This document shows, piece by piece, positions 1 through 12,807 of a stretch of 64,000 nt of DNA. Position 1 is the stretch's first letter, and every line of letters begins with the position of its first letter. This DNA comes from Dermatophagoides farinae (lineage: Eukaryota > Arthropoda > Arachnida > Sarcoptiformes > Pyroglyphidae): NCBI RefSeq assembly GCF_024713945.1, contig NC_134685.1:1674001-1738000 (forward strand). The letters run 5' to 3'. The notes beneath the pieces were generated by a model. It did not search any database and was not told the DNA's origin. It saw only the letters and a list, made by a program, of their open reading frames with translations. Both the position numbers and the translations under genes were made by a program.

Positions 1-1284
1 AAAATTAAATTATTCGTCAATTTCAAAATATTTGATGAAAAATTTTCTCAATTGAGTGAGTAAGTTAAATGTTGGGCAAAAAAAAAAATTTTCAACAAGA
101 ATTACTTGATCATTATGAAGAATCATAATAATGATGATGATGGTGATGACAATGAATGATTTGTAATGATCAAAAGAATGACAACCTTCGTTCATGGTAA
201 CCAGGTGTTTTTTTTTTTTTTTTTTGGTTTGTTTTGATTCGTCATTTTTGTTTCTTCTTTACACTTTTTTTTTGGTTGTTATTGGATACCGAAATTGCGG
301 TTTTTTTCTTTTCTTTTCTTTTTTTTTATTCTGTAAAGACAAAAAAAAACAACGATAAAAATAAATTGAAATGTTTCATGACAAAATGGATCAAAGTGGA
401 TCGATTTTGTTCGCAGTAGTAGTAGTAGTAGAATAATAGGTGTTGGCCCCAGCATTTGTTATCGAATGAATTGTATCCAAATGTGTAAACTAACACTCTA
501 TTATTACGAATTTTATTCTCATTCATTCATTTATTCATCGGTTATGTTTGATAACCATGAACCGAGAGAAAAAAAATGGTGAATAGAAAATAAAAAAAAA
601 AACTGTGATTCTGGAATACACACACACACACACACGTAGGATTCACTATATTTGGATCCAGAATTTTTTCAATTTTGATTATATCATAAAATAATAATAA
701 CAAAAAAAATCTCCAATGGGGGAAGGTGATGACCGATGATGGTCAGTGAAAAGATAATTTGAAATAAATAAAAAAAAATCATCTCTGCATGTCTTCACGT
801 ATTCATACATTTATTTGACCGCATATTATAGATTTTCTATACATAAATTCCATTCTTTCTTTCTTCGTACAATTTTATTATCAATGGTCATCATTGATCT
901 AAACGCTTATCTTGTGTAAAAATTATTCTTATGATTCTCTTGCTTATCGTTTTCTTTTTTTTCTGATCATATCTCATATTATTATTACGATTATTCTGTA
1001 TACAGCTGTGCACATTGAACATTATATATATTAGTTATTAGTTATAGTTATATATTGCCTATAACAATTTTTTGGTTATTATTTGAAATCATATTCTAGT
1101 GGAAAAGAAATGAAAGAATTTCAATCAATATATATTGGAACAAGAGAAACGATAATAATAATGATGATGATGATGATTATTTCGAATATAAGAATAGTGG
1201 GGGAAAAAAAATACAAGCAAGAATTTTTTGTCATTGTAATAATTGTGATCAGGAAGTAACCATAGTGATATATTCTGCATCTAA

Positions 1285-1307
1285 ACACACACACACACAC
1301 ACACACA
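1285..1307. repeat. (AC)n microsatellite
   Basis: Uninterrupted AC dinucleotide run of 23 nt, one of many in the non-coding parts of the window. Confidence 0.95.
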
Positions 1308-1504
1308 AACACCACTGCAGAATATTTTACACATTTAAAACATGTACATTTTTTTTAATAGACACAAACACACACACACACACAGATTGTTAGAAAATCA
1401 AAATGATTTTATGATGATTTTTGTATGTAGAATAAATTATTGAAATGACAGGAAACGAAAATCTGTGGAAAACACATTGTGGAAAATTTTGATCCAAAAT
1501 AAAT

Positions 1505-1525
1505 GACGACGACGACGACGACGAC
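1505..1525. repeat. (GAC)7 microsatellite
   Basis: Seven perfect GAC units. It is more GC-rich than most simple repeats in this window. Confidence 0.95.
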
Positions 1526-1798
1526 AACTACACAACGACGATGGTACATTTGAGAAATAAGAAATTTTTTTCTTTCATTAAAAATTTTATACTTGGTATA
1601 TCATCATGTCTGGATCTATGGACGATTGACACACACACTGTAAATGTATATCACTTTTTTTGAAAGATGAATGACCACCATTATTGTGATTTGTGCAATC
1701 AGATTCATTTACAACAAGGAGCTATCTATAAATCTTCCAAATGGGTTACACACACACACACATAAATTCGTAATAATTCAGTAAAGTATAATGTCCTT

Positions 1799-2947
1799 TT
1801 ACCTGAATGGATTTATATGATGATGATCATTATTATTATTATTATTCAAATTTGATTGTGTTGCCATTGTTGTTTTTGTTTTCAGATTGTTAGCCATTGA
1901 TAATTTATTGTTTATATCCGGATTTTTATTACTATTCAAAATTGGTGGATTTATTTTGATCATCATCATTTTATTCATCGTTGTTATTGTTGATTGATTT
2001 TTTTCAGATTTTTCCATTATCATCATTTGTTGTTGTTGTTGTTTCTGCTGTTTATTCAAATTCTTTTTCTGATAATGATGATGATTATGATTGTTTGATA
2101 TCGTTGTACGATTGTTATTCGTAATCAATTTGTTGACTGGCTGTGATTTAATACAATAACAAGAACGCTGAAACGGTTGTTGTTGTTGATGGTGATGTGG
2201 TTGATTTACAGAAAAATTCTTTCGTTTGATCGTTTTATCTTTGTTTTTGTCATTTATTTTATTATTTCTATTATCGCAAAATGTCAAATGTTCATCATTA
2301 TTATAATCATTATCAACGCGTTTCTTTGTAACCGTTGAACATCTTGTATTATTATTGTTGACAGTGGCTATTGTTTGTTGTTGTTGTTGTTGTTGATTTG
2401 GTTTTGTTTCTTGATTCAATCTGAATTTTTGTTTCGAATTCAAACATAAAGAAGATGATGTCATTAAATCTGAAGAATTTATCAACGATAAATCGCTATG
2501 TTGCTGTTGTGCGTTTGTTTCTTTACATACATTACGCCAGAATAGATTTTCATAGAATGAATCTTTTGATAATAATGATGATGATGATGATGAATCATTA
2601 TTTCGATTTTTATTCCAATTTTGTTGTTGTTCATTATTATTATTATCGTTCAATATTTGTATCAATCGACATTCATTTTGAATGTTAGATGATGATGATA
2701 ATAATCGATCGTTATCATCGATTTTTAAACGATTGAAAAGTTTTTCCTGTTCATTTGACAGTTTTGATTGTTGTTGTTGTTGTTGTTGCTGTTGTCGTTG
2801 ATCACGATGGTCGTTTTGATTGTTATTATTATAACGAATACATGATGGTACATTTGTACGATCCAATAATAATAATTGATCCAAACGTTTATAATGTGAT
2901 GATGATGATGATGACGAATTGTTTGATTGTGGTGGCAATTTATACAT
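1799..2947 (-). CDS. first coding exon of an unrecognised low-complexity protein (partial)
   Basis: I do not recognise this protein. The reading frame opens at an ATG at 2947 with an in-frame TGA shortly upstream, so this Met is the likely start. It runs about 382 codons and ends at a plausible splice donor (CAG followed by GTAAAA) near 1800; the next codon in frame is a stop. The product is dominated by Gln, Asn, Ser and His tracts with Lys/Arg-rich stretches, and has no transmembrane segment or domain I can name. A few more complex islands exist (residues around 130-145, with SFYENLFWRNV). The composition fits the disordered N-terminus of a nuclear or RNA-binding protein, but that is inference. 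The rest of the gene must lie to the left, beyond the window. It could also be a fortuitous open frame in repeat-rich DNA. Confidence 0.5.
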   Translation of the reverse strand: MYKLPPQSNNSSSSSSSHYKRLDQLLLLDRTNVPSCIRYNNNNQNDHRDQRQQQQQQQQQSKLSNEQEKLFNRLKIDDNDRLLSSSSNIQNECRLIQILNDNNNNEQQQNWNKNRNNDSSSSSSLLSKDSFYENLFWRNVCKETNAQQQHSDLSLINSSDLMTSSSLCLNSKQKFRLNQETKPNQQQQQQQTIATVNNNNTRCSTVTKKRVDNDYNNDEHLTFCDNRNNKINDKNKDKTIKRKNFSVNQPHHHQQQQPFQRSCYCIKSQPVNKLITNNNRTTISNNHNHHHYQKKNLNKQQKQQQQQMMIMEKSEKNQSTITTMNKMMMIKINPPILNSNKNPDINNKLSMANNLKTKTTMATQSNLNNNNNNDHHHINPFR

Positions 2948-3976
2948 TGTATTCGATTCTGATTCTAGATTTAGTTGTCAATAACACTGTTGACGGTGGT
3001 GGTGTTAGTGTTGGTGGTAGTAGTGGTGAGAATGATGATGATGATGATGATGATTTTGTGAATTCTATTATCGATCCAAATTCGATGACAACAAAACACT
3101 ATTGATTAAAAGAATTAAAAGAATTCTTTTTCTGTTTTATTTTGTTTGTTTGATGATAGTAACGTTGATGATTTCATCGATCAATTGTTCCATATGGAAC
3201 AACAATCATCAAAATTCATCATTCGATTAATTTTTTTATTTTGATCGTCGTCGTTGTTATTATGATTAGGATGATTAACTGATTTTTTTTTCGTTTGTTT
3301 TAATTTAGTTGTAGATATGACCAATATGACACCACTATTTCAAATCGATCGATTCATGTTTCATGGCAATAAACTCCAAATGAATCAATGATGAACATGA
3401 GGGGCACCACCACCACCACCACAACAAAAAAAAACGACAAATCTGCATTTGTTTTTCGCTCACAAACACGAAAAAAAAAATCATCACAATGACGACTTTG
3501 TTTTGTTTTTTTTTCTGACTATAGTCGATCGATTCAACTGACAAACAAAGAACGAATGACCACCAATTGGCTCAAAAAAAAACCATATCCTGGATTATAT
3601 AGCGTCGTTTTGGACACTCACCTGCTTGCCTGTGTGTGCTCAACACAAACAAACAAACCGACCGACCATTCAACCAAACAAACAAAGTTCCATAATGATA
3701 ATGATGAGCAAAAAAAAAAAAAAATAGAAACTACCGGTGAAACAAAAAAAAAACGACAACCTCGATCAATGAAAATCAACACGTGCATGGTGTACTTGAT
3801 GATGATGACAGGTATTTTTTTAGAAATTTTTAGACATGAATTTTAAAAATAAAAATTTTTTTTTATTTATTTTCAGAAAAAAAATTTTGCAAACACAAAA
3901 ATCAAAAAAAATTCCATACCAAAAAAAGTAAGTCTGTCTGTGTGTTTCTGTGTGTATGTGTGTGTGTCCATCAAAA
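2948..3976. other. intergenic, no gene seen
   Basis: Lies between the low-complexity exon and the 3' end of the G-alpha gene, both on the minus strand. It is repeat-rich, with GGT/GAT runs near 2995-3050, a CAC run near 3406-3421 and A runs. A CCAAT motif near 3563 and TATATA at 3596-3601 on the plus strand could form a promoter, but no plus-strand gene follows. Confidence 0.4.
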
Positions 3977-5371
3977 TCAATGAAGACCAAAATCTTCCAT
4001 ATTCTTATTCAACACTGTCCATTTAACAGAATCGAATACAAATTTAATATTTTCTGTATCCGTTGCACATGTAAAATGTGAATATATTGTCTTATTTTTT
4101 CGCCACATTTTATCATTACTATTGCTACTATTTATCGATGTTGATTCTTTCAATGATGTATGATGATGATGATTTTCATGATTGGATATTTTACGACATT
4201 CACCATGATTATTATCTTGATGATGATTATTCTGTTGTTGTTGTTGTTGTTGTTGTTGATTATAATTACAAAGAGCATTACGTATAAATAATTCTTTTAT
4301 AAATTGTCCAGCTTCAGCTGCATCATTAACACTGTTATTATTACTATTACTAGTATTAATATTTTCATTATCATCAACAAAATCATCAAATATTCGTCTT
4401 CGTAATGGTGATTGTTTAATTTTTTCTTCCAATAAATCTTTTTTATTTAAAAATAATATAAATGATGTTTTATATAATAATTCTAAACTGGTTATAATAC
4501 GAAATAAACACAATGATTCTTGCATACGATTTACACGATTCGTTTCTATTTTCGGTTTTCGGTTTTTACCAATACGGCCATCATCAAGTAATTGTGCCAT
4601 TTGATCATGTTCAGAATCATTATAATTCAATGTACTTTTATATTTATACATATCATATTCATTCAATGCTGTTAAAAATATGATCGATGTAACACCTTCA
4701 AAACAATTTATCCATTTCATACGTTCATTGTCTTGGCCACCAACATCAATAATACGTAAATAGATACGTGCTGATTTTATATAGAATAAATGTTCAATAA
4801 TGCCGGTTGTTGGCAAACGAATACGTACAATATCATCATTTGTTGGTATATAATTTTTTTGACCAAAACGTTCAACATTCAGGAAAAAATATTCAGCTGA
4901 ATCTGAAAGCTGAAATTGTGTACGATGATCATAACATTGTCGTACACCATGATCTTGCCATAAATGTTTAATACAATCAACAAATTCATACGATAATGAT
5001 GATTGATTGGCAAATATTTCCGGTGCTTGTGCATATGAACAATCGATTGATAATATTCGGCTGGCACGTTGCCAATTATCATCATTGGCAAATGGTATTG
5101 ATAAAAATTTCATTGCTTGCAATAAAAGTTGCATACATTGTATGGTATTATGAAATACATATACACGATTCTGTTTCAATTCTGTCGATGTGAATCCATT
5201 ATCATGTATGATACGCATCTGTTTAATAAATGTACTTTTACCCGATTCACCGGTACCAAGTAATAATAATTTTACCTGTTTTCTTACAATGGATTTTGTT
5301 TCTTTAAGAATTTTTTCAATTTTTTCATTACGTTTACGTTTTTCTTTCGATTCAATAGATTCAATGCACAT
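3977..5371 (-). CDS. intronless heterotrimeric G-protein alpha subunit, divergent Gq-like
   Basis: A 464-residue GTPase alpha subunit that would couple receptors to effectors at the inner plasma membrane. Seen: G1 loop GTGESGKST at 39-47 (the Gq-class form, with T in place of A), switch I arginine R185 in RLPTTGI, DVGGQ at 209-213 with the catalytic Gln, NKKD at 309-312, and TCAT at 434-437. Cys2 could be palmitoylated. The usual length is about 353. The excess comes from an insert of about 30 residues near 242-278 and a Gln/Asn/His/Ser-rich insert near 369-427, just before the TCAT strand. Odd points: the Arg that normally follows DVGGQ is Asp214; the tail ends DFGLH rather than a Gq-like EYNLV; and there are no introns, although neighbouring genes have several. 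This suggests a retrocopy that has diverged while keeping an open frame. Class is firm; function is uncertain. Confidence 0.88.
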   Translation of the reverse strand: MCIESIESKEKRKRNEKIEKILKETKSIVRKQVKLLLLGTGESGKSTFIKQMRIIHDNGFTSTELKQNRVYVFHNTIQCMQLLLQAMKFLSIPFANDDNWQRASRILSIDCSYAQAPEIFANQSSLSYEFVDCIKHLWQDHGVRQCYDHRTQFQLSDSAEYFFLNVERFGQKNYIPTNDDIVRIRLPTTGIIEHLFYIKSARIYLRIIDVGGQDNERMKWINCFEGVTSIIFLTALNEYDMYKYKSTLNYNDSEHDQMAQLLDDGRIGKNRKPKIETNRVNRMQESLCLFRIITSLELLYKTSFILFLNKKDLLEEKIKQSPLRRRIFDDFVDDNENINTSNSNNNSVNDAAEAGQFIKELFIRNALCNYNQQQQQQQQQNNHHQDNNHGECRKISNHENHHHHTSLKESTSINSSNSNDKMWRKNKTIYSHFTCATDTENIKFVFDSVKWTVLNKNMEDFGLH

Positions 5372-8172
5372 GATGATGTTTTTTGTTTTTGTTTCGTTTT
5401 GATTGATTTATACTTCTTGATGATTCACAAACAGATTCAATAGTCGTAGTTTTTGGAATTTAGTGAATCGATTTCTTGGTCGGTTTTTTTTTGCTGAATT
5501 TTTATCAAAGAATAAAAATGATGATGATGATGATGAATTTTTTATATGGAGAATCCAGAAATAGGCCGTAAGGCCTGAAAAGTTGAACAAAAAAAAAAAA
5601 GGTCGACAGATAAATGGAAAAAGATGTTCGAAATTCTTTTTTTCTTTCTTTCGAATCTTTCGTGTGTGACAAACACTGTGATAACCCGAAGGAATTTTTA
5701 TCGTCAAATGAAGAACAATAGAAATGGAATAAAAAACAAAAAACAATGCCGAATTCCAAAGTCAAAGTATATAAAATGTTGATGATGATGATGATGATGA
5801 TGATGATTTATAAATGATGTACGAAGAAAATAAAAATCCAAACAGATAATTTTGAGCCAGTTTGTTGTCGTTGTTGTTGTTGTTGTTGCTGTTCTTGTTC
5901 TTTTTTTTTGAATGACAACGACAATGATGATAATTTTTTCTTTTTTCTTTCTTTTTCTTTGTTTGTTACCGATGATGATGATGATGATGACAATAATTAT
6001 TTTTTCTAGAAGAAAATTATTAGATTGGATTGACTTTTTTTTCACTTATTATTTCCATTATCATCATCATCATAATAATCATCATTGACAACGGTAATAA
6101 TATTGATGATGATGATGATGATGATGATCACTGAGGTCTCGATAATGTTTAATGGAATGGCCAATGATTGTCATGGCAAAAATATAGCAAACACCGACAC
6201 CACCACCACCACCATCAATAATAATGATTTTCACTGCATTCGGGATTTTATTTTTTATTTTTTTTGTGGTTGTTGTTGTTGTTGTTGTTGTTGTTGATTA
6301 TGGTGATGATGATATTAAAGATCAAGATTTTTTTTCTGTCTGTCTGTCTGTCTTTCTGGTTGATCATCATCATTATCATCTTTAGATGATTGTTGTCAAT
6401 TTTTTTTTGACCAAGATTTATTTTTTTTTTTGTACAAACAACCACCACAAACTTAGTGTGGAATAAAAAAAAATTGTCGATGATAATTTGATTATCGTTA
6501 TCGTGGTAAGATCATCATCATCGTATCCATAGCATCCAATTTCATATTGTGTTAATTGTGGTAAATGATAAAAAAAAAATTGTATGTCATTTATGAATGA
6601 TATGCAAAAAAAAACAAATGTTCGAATTTTTTTTTTTTTACTTTCGATTCGATTCTGTGGGTATACATTCAAAATGTGAAAGATTTTTTTTTGTTTTTTT
6701 GTTTTAAAAAAGGATCCAGAATCCAGATTTTTTTTTTTTTGGTTTCTTCAAAATTTCTTCCTGTTTATTATTTATGTTTGCTTGTTTTTGTGTATATTGT
6801 GAATGGATAAATTTCCATTTCAAAGATTTCGAGCCATATAATTTTCATATATATAATCTAAACAACAAGAAGTAGGAGGAGATGATGGAGAAAGATGGTA
6901 AATATTGTGTTCATGTAATCAGTGAAGATGAATGACAAAAAAAAATGTATGCATATGGCAAACAACACAAATGCACAACAACAACAACAACAACAAGATC
7001 ATTAACAGATCTGTAATGTTATATTGATGGTAGGTATTTGGTTTGCAACTATTACAATGTGTACATATTCTGATTTTCTTTTCTTTTTTAGGATCAAATT
7101 CCATTTTTTTCTTGTTATTATTCCAAACAACAACAACAACCATAATGTCAACATATTATTCCATCTACCAATGGCTAAAGAATCTCTTCTTGTTTCTTGT
7201 GGTCTTCCAGTAAAAAGAAGTTATATAATGACCTTCATCATCTATATCATTAAATGTTATGTACATGGACACCAGAGAGCATCGTCATGTTTCAATGGAA
7301 AAGAAAAAAAAATAGAATTTTATATTTGAAAACAAATCAAATTAATCCATTAGTTGGATGATGGAATTTTGTATTAATGGAATATTTTGGCTTCTAAGTA
7401 AGTGAAAGAATTGATTGTTTGACCATTTTTTACATCATTTATGTGAATGAATGAACAAAATTAAAACACACATTTTTAATAATTCATCATGATCATCATC
7501 GTAGTCATCAAAGAATTGCACATTAAATTAAATATATGCAACGATATCATCATCATCATCATTATTCTCATGGTAAGAATAATTTATGAAGAAAAAAAAA
7601 GCAAAAGTAACTGGAAATGGCCCTCAAAATATTATGATAACCATCATCATTATCATTATTATCACGATCAAAAATGTATCCGATTCAACTCATCATCATC
7701 ATCATCATCATTTTTTTTCCTGGAAAAAATTCATAAAACTTTTCTGTGATTAACAATTTAGGTATGTCAGGTGTGTGTGTGTGTGTTTTGATTGTTTGTT
7801 GATTTATCTAATGCTTTCTATTTCTATATGTCTAAGAAAATGAAAATCTAGAAATTCGTCGTCTTTCAAAAAAATTTTTTTTTCCATTAGTTTTTTTTTT
7901 GAAATTCAATTCTTTCACTTTTTCGTTCACCATTCTATTGTCATTGTTTGATTGTTACTGTTTAGGGATGACCAAATTCAGTGCAGTGAAAATTTTTTTT
8001 TCCTTTCATTCTTTTATTCATTCATTCGTTTTCATTTTGTGAATCATTGGAATCATCACGTCTTCTTCATGTCACACATATACATTATTGTTGCTGTTGT
8101 TGTCCGGGTGACCGGATGAAATATTTTTTTTTTTTCGTATTTGGAATTTATAAAAAAAAACGAACGAATGAA

Positions 8173-8174
<2 letters not shown>

Positions 8175-8203
<29 letters not shown>
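8175..8203. repeat. (GT)n microsatellite
   Basis: Perfect GT dinucleotide run of 29 nt. Confidence 0.95.
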
Positions 8204-9886
8204 GTTGATTGAGTAGACGGGAATAATAATAAAAAAATTGTAGAAAACTATTCTTCTTTTTCTTATCCAACCGGGTCCAATTCGATTATCCAAAATTGTT
8301 TGTTTGACAATTCCAGGAAACATATACAAACACAAACACACACACACACATACATTTGGTATGTGAAACGTAACACAAACCAATTTCATTTCTTTTTTAT
8401 ATTTTTTTTCTGTTTTGTTTTGTCCACTGTTCACTGTTCATTGTGTTTTTGTCACTCAACACACACACAGACAGACAAACTAAGAAAAAAAAATGACCAA
8501 CTGAAAGACAGAATAAAGTTGATTTGATGAAGTTTTTTTTTTTTTGTTCATCAATTACATTCATGAACTTATCGTGGAATTTTTTTTTTCGTTTTGTTGT
8601 TTTCTACTGCTGCTGCTGCTGCTGTCTGATATATTTTGTTGGTGGTCATAAACGAATTTAAAAAAAAATTTATAATCATCAATAAATTGAAAATTGAATG
8701 AAAAAAATCAAGTCAAATATGATATCGATGTTGTATAAAGATCAATAAATTTTGGATCATCATCATCATTTTGTTGATGGTGGTGATCCATTACGATTTT
8801 TTTTCCCAACGAGAAAATAAAACAGTTTTCATTTTTATCTTTATTCAAACAAACAAACAAACATTCGATATTCTTATATGGATTCTGTGTGTCTGTGTCA
8901 AATGTGGTAATGTTTTTACCATTGGACATCTTTATGTATGTTTGTCTGTGTGTGTGTGTGTTTTTTATTGGCATCCATTTCTTATTATTATTATTATCAC
9001 AGGGTTATTATCGTTTTTTTTTCTGTGTTTGGGAAGTGGATTGCAAAAGATTCCATAGTACAAGTTTTGTGTAGATAATTTAGTTGGTGGGTGTGGGTGT
9101 GTATTTTATCATTTATTTTTTTTTCTTCAATTATTGTTGATTATTGGCCGTAATTTTTTTTTATTACCAGAAAAAAAAGATTATTATCATAATCAATGAT
9201 GATGATGATGATAATAATCATTTAGCGATAACTTTTCTCATTGAACCAATAAATGATGATAACGATGGTTAATTTTGTTTTTTTTAATTTAAAATTCTAA
9301 TTGAATTTCTATTTCTATTTTTTCGTTTGCACAAATCGAATCGAATTAAGAATTTAGAATGTAGAATCTAGAATTAAGAAATAAATGTATGTGTAACGAA
9401 GAAGAGCAATAAAAAAAAGAAACGCAAGACAGTGAAATTTCAATGGAATTTTATTTTCCGAGCAAAAAAAAAAAACAAACTTGAATTTGAAATTTTGGCA
9501 TTTTTTTCGTCTTTCTCTTTCTCCCTGTTTGTGTTCGTATTGAGAATTAAATATTCATTCATTGGTTCCATATGGCTTATTCATTCAGAATTCTGTTTGA
9601 TTGAAATAAAGTTTCATGTTTATGATTAATATTCTTTGTGCAAAATAAAAAAATCTAAACACTCTAATTAGCTGGTGAAACCAAATTCAACTGTCAATCC
9701 AACAATCATCATCATCCATTTGGCTGTTTGAGAAGATTTTTTTTGTTATTCTACCAAAAATGATTATAAAATTGGCAATATTAAAATCGACCATAAAAAC
9801 CTTACGTTTTTTTTTTGGGTAGAGGTGTTCGAACAACAACAACGACAACTGAAAGAATTAACATAAAAAAACAATTTCCTACAAAT

Positions 9887-9917
<31 letters not shown>
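9887..9917. repeat. (ATC)10 microsatellite
   Basis: About ten perfect ATC units in non-coding sequence. It is the same trinucleotide that encodes Ser/His/Asp tracts in nearby exons. Confidence 0.95.
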
Positions 9918-12807
9918 CTTCTTGAATTACGTGAAAAAATCATTTTTATTTTTTTCACAAAAGGTTCCCTATATCGATATGATTTTTAGCTTTTTCATTT
10001 TTTTTCTCGGTTAATTCGGTTATTATTATTTTTCTTACATTTTGCTATATTGATTTCAGTGTTTGTGTGTGTGTGTTAGTGATATATGAAAATACGCGCA
10101 TACTCGATACTTGTACATTTTTTTTCGTTGGCATTCTGATTCTGATTCTTTTCTTTTCATTTCATTTCATTTTTTTTTCAAAGGAGCATGTGTTTGCGTG
10201 TGTGTGTGTGAGACTTTTTTTTTCTTCAATATAAAAATTCCTACCAGCAGCAAGTCTTGATTACGTTCACACTCACACACCAGTCATCATTATCATCATG
10301 ATCGAATCAGTTGATCTCCAACAACAACAGAAAAAAAAAATTTTTTGAATTAAATAACCACATAGTCGTTTATTGATTCTGTCATGATTCTAACAGAATT
10401 CTATTTCATTTTTTTTTTTTTTGTTGCAAATGAAAATCAATATAAAAATTTGAATTCTGTTTTGTGTGCGTGGGTGTGTGTGTGTGTGTGCCTTTTTTGT
10501 TTCAAATCTTAATGTCACAATTGTCTTCAGGGTCTTCAGGCTCCAGAAAAAAACAAAATTTTCATCAACATTAATTGATTGACACACACACACATATCAC
10601 ATTTCTATAGTCGAATTGTTCAAACTTTTTTTTTTGTTGCACTCGAGAAACAAAAAGTATTCATCATTATTATTGTGTTTTGGCCATTGGTCGGAATTAT
10701 AATTGCCAAGAATTTGGTGTTTTTTTTCCTCTTTTTTTTCTTGTTGGCTACAACAGAATTTTCTTTATTCATTCACTCATCATCATCATCATCATAGAAT
10801 CATCAATTGAATGTGTCGATTATGAAGACAAATTTAAGTAAGTCAAGTTTTGTTTCTGTTTTTGTTTTATTCTTCATCATCATCATTATAATTATAACAA
10901 AAAAAAATTAATCTCCTTTTGTTTGGCCAATATTATCGGTGGTCATCGATAATTTTTGCCGAAAAAAAAAGTTTTTTTTTCTTTTCAATTCTTGACCATG
11001 TTTTTTTTCGATAAAAAAATGCTTCAATTTATATATTGAACTCTAGTTATAGATAGATAAATCAATAAAGCCAGTGAGAATAAAAACAAAAATCGATAAA
11101 TTTCATTTATATTTGTTTGTTTGCTTTTTATGTTTTTTTTTTTTATTTTTTATTGAATTTCCATCTCTTTTTTTTAATTTTGTTCATTTCTGTTGTTGTT
11201 TATCGCATGCATAATATGATTGATGTAGTCATTTTTCATGGCCACAACAACAACAGCAATGACAATGACAACAAAAAAAGATGTAAAATTTTCTCAATTT
11301 TTTTTTCACTTGTTCAGTTGTTTATGAATGTAGTTTTAGTTGTTGTTTTTTTTATGCTGTTTCGATGATGATGATAATAATGGCCCATGTTTGTCAGCAT
11401 CATAATCATCATCATTATTATAGGCATTTTATGTTTTTTATTTCGTTGAAATTCAAACCCAAATAATGATTTACAAACTAAAAATTGAACAAAAAATTTT
11501 GTTTAGCAAATTTTTTCAGTCAGTCAGTTAGTTTTTAATTTATAATGAGAAATGTATAATAAAAAAAATAACGATGATGATGATGATGATGATATGCAGA
11601 TTATCTGAACAAAAAAAAAATTGAAAAATGTTTTCCGTTTTCTTCGTTTTTTTTGATTTCAAATAATTGTGTCGTATTACCACCATCATTGTATTTTTTT
11701 TTTCATGGATGAATGTTTTTATTATTATTATTCCATTATCAAGATTCTGGTTTTGATTATTCCATTTTTTTTTATCGTGTACTGTGCATATGACAAACAA
11801 ACAAATAGAAAAAAAATTGAATTTTAAGCAATAGGGCAAAAGAAAAAAAAAATTTGAATTTGAAACAAATTCAATTCTTGTACACAACATACACACACAT
11901 ACATAGAATATTCTGCAATTTATGGTTATTTATTTGTTGGTGATTTATTCTTATTCAATAATGATGTTGTCGTCGTTGTAGTTGTTGTTGATTTTCGATT
12001 TATTTAAGCGAATTTTTTTCTTCTTTTTTTTCTTTTTTTTTGCCCATTACATTGGTCATTTTTTTTTCTTTCGCATGAATGTCGAAATGTTACGAAAAAG
12101 AAATAGTAACGGCAATGATGATGTGAAAATATTGAAATTGCATTTCCTGAATGTAAACCATAATTTTTTTTCTCTGATTTAATTCAATGTCGCCGGTTGT
12201 TCATCACTCCATAGACACACAATATGTTGTTTTTGTGTTGTATATGAAAAAAAACCGGGCAACTTGAACTAAATTTTTTTGCCCGGCCACAATGTTTGCC
12301 GATGTCAATCAGTCAGATAGTCAGCCAGTCAGTCAGTCAGTTTATTCATTCATTCAATGTTTGTTGTATATGATACTTTTTTTTCGTAAAAGTTTTGTTT
12401 GCAAAAAAAGAAAAGAGTTTGTTGTTGGCGTTGATGGTAGGAAATGCAAAGCGAACTTGAAACTTTTTTTTCCCATTTTTCTGCCCAACAGCTGTGTTAA
12501 ATGATTCTTCATGATTTCTTCTCTATTCTGTTTATCAACAAAAGATTTTTTTTTTCTCTTTGATCGTAAACTCTTTATTTTCAGAAGTAAATTCCGAATG
12601 TTGATGATGTAATTTCTTGAAATAATAAAAAAAATGGTCAATTACGTTGAAATACGGAATATGAAATGTTTCTAAAAATAAATTACACACACAAAAACAT
12701 TTTTCATTCATTCAATTTCCGGTCAGTATTATGGTAATAATAATTGATAAAAAATTCAAAATAAGTCAGTTTTATTAATGTAATACAATTATAGATTTAA
12801 TGATGAT

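Larger units (their letters stand above)
1..1798. other. non-coding sequence, probable intron of the 1799-2947 gene
   Basis: No coding exon can be supported here. The exon at 1799-2947 reads leftwards and ends in a splice donor, so this stretch is probably its first intron, running out of the window. It holds CA repeats near 618-635, 1285-1307 and 1363-1384, a GAC repeat at 1505-1525, and long A and T runs. Confidence 0.5.
5372..12807. other. 7.4-kb gene-free interval
   Basis: No exon with protein-like composition was found on either strand; open frames here are built from simple repeats. It contains ATG/CAT repeats (5520-5535, 5780-5806, 6104-6128, 9887-9917), TTG/CAA runs, CA/TG runs (8175-8203), homopolymers and a small perfect hairpin at 5563-5576 (AGGCC, GTAA loop, GGCCT). 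It could hold distal regulatory DNA for the G-alpha gene, whose 5' end faces it, or introns of an unseen gene. Confidence 0.5.

Noticed and set aside
2455-3105. Plus-strand open frames opposite the low-complexity exon
   Set aside because: They are translations of complementary repeats (poly-Met, Val and Tyr), with no domain and no splice support.
5563-5576. Hairpin AGGCC-GTAA-GGCCT as a structured RNA element of the G-alpha leader
   Set aside because: Only five base pairs; the tetraloop is favourable on the strand opposite to the gene, so chance is the simpler reading.
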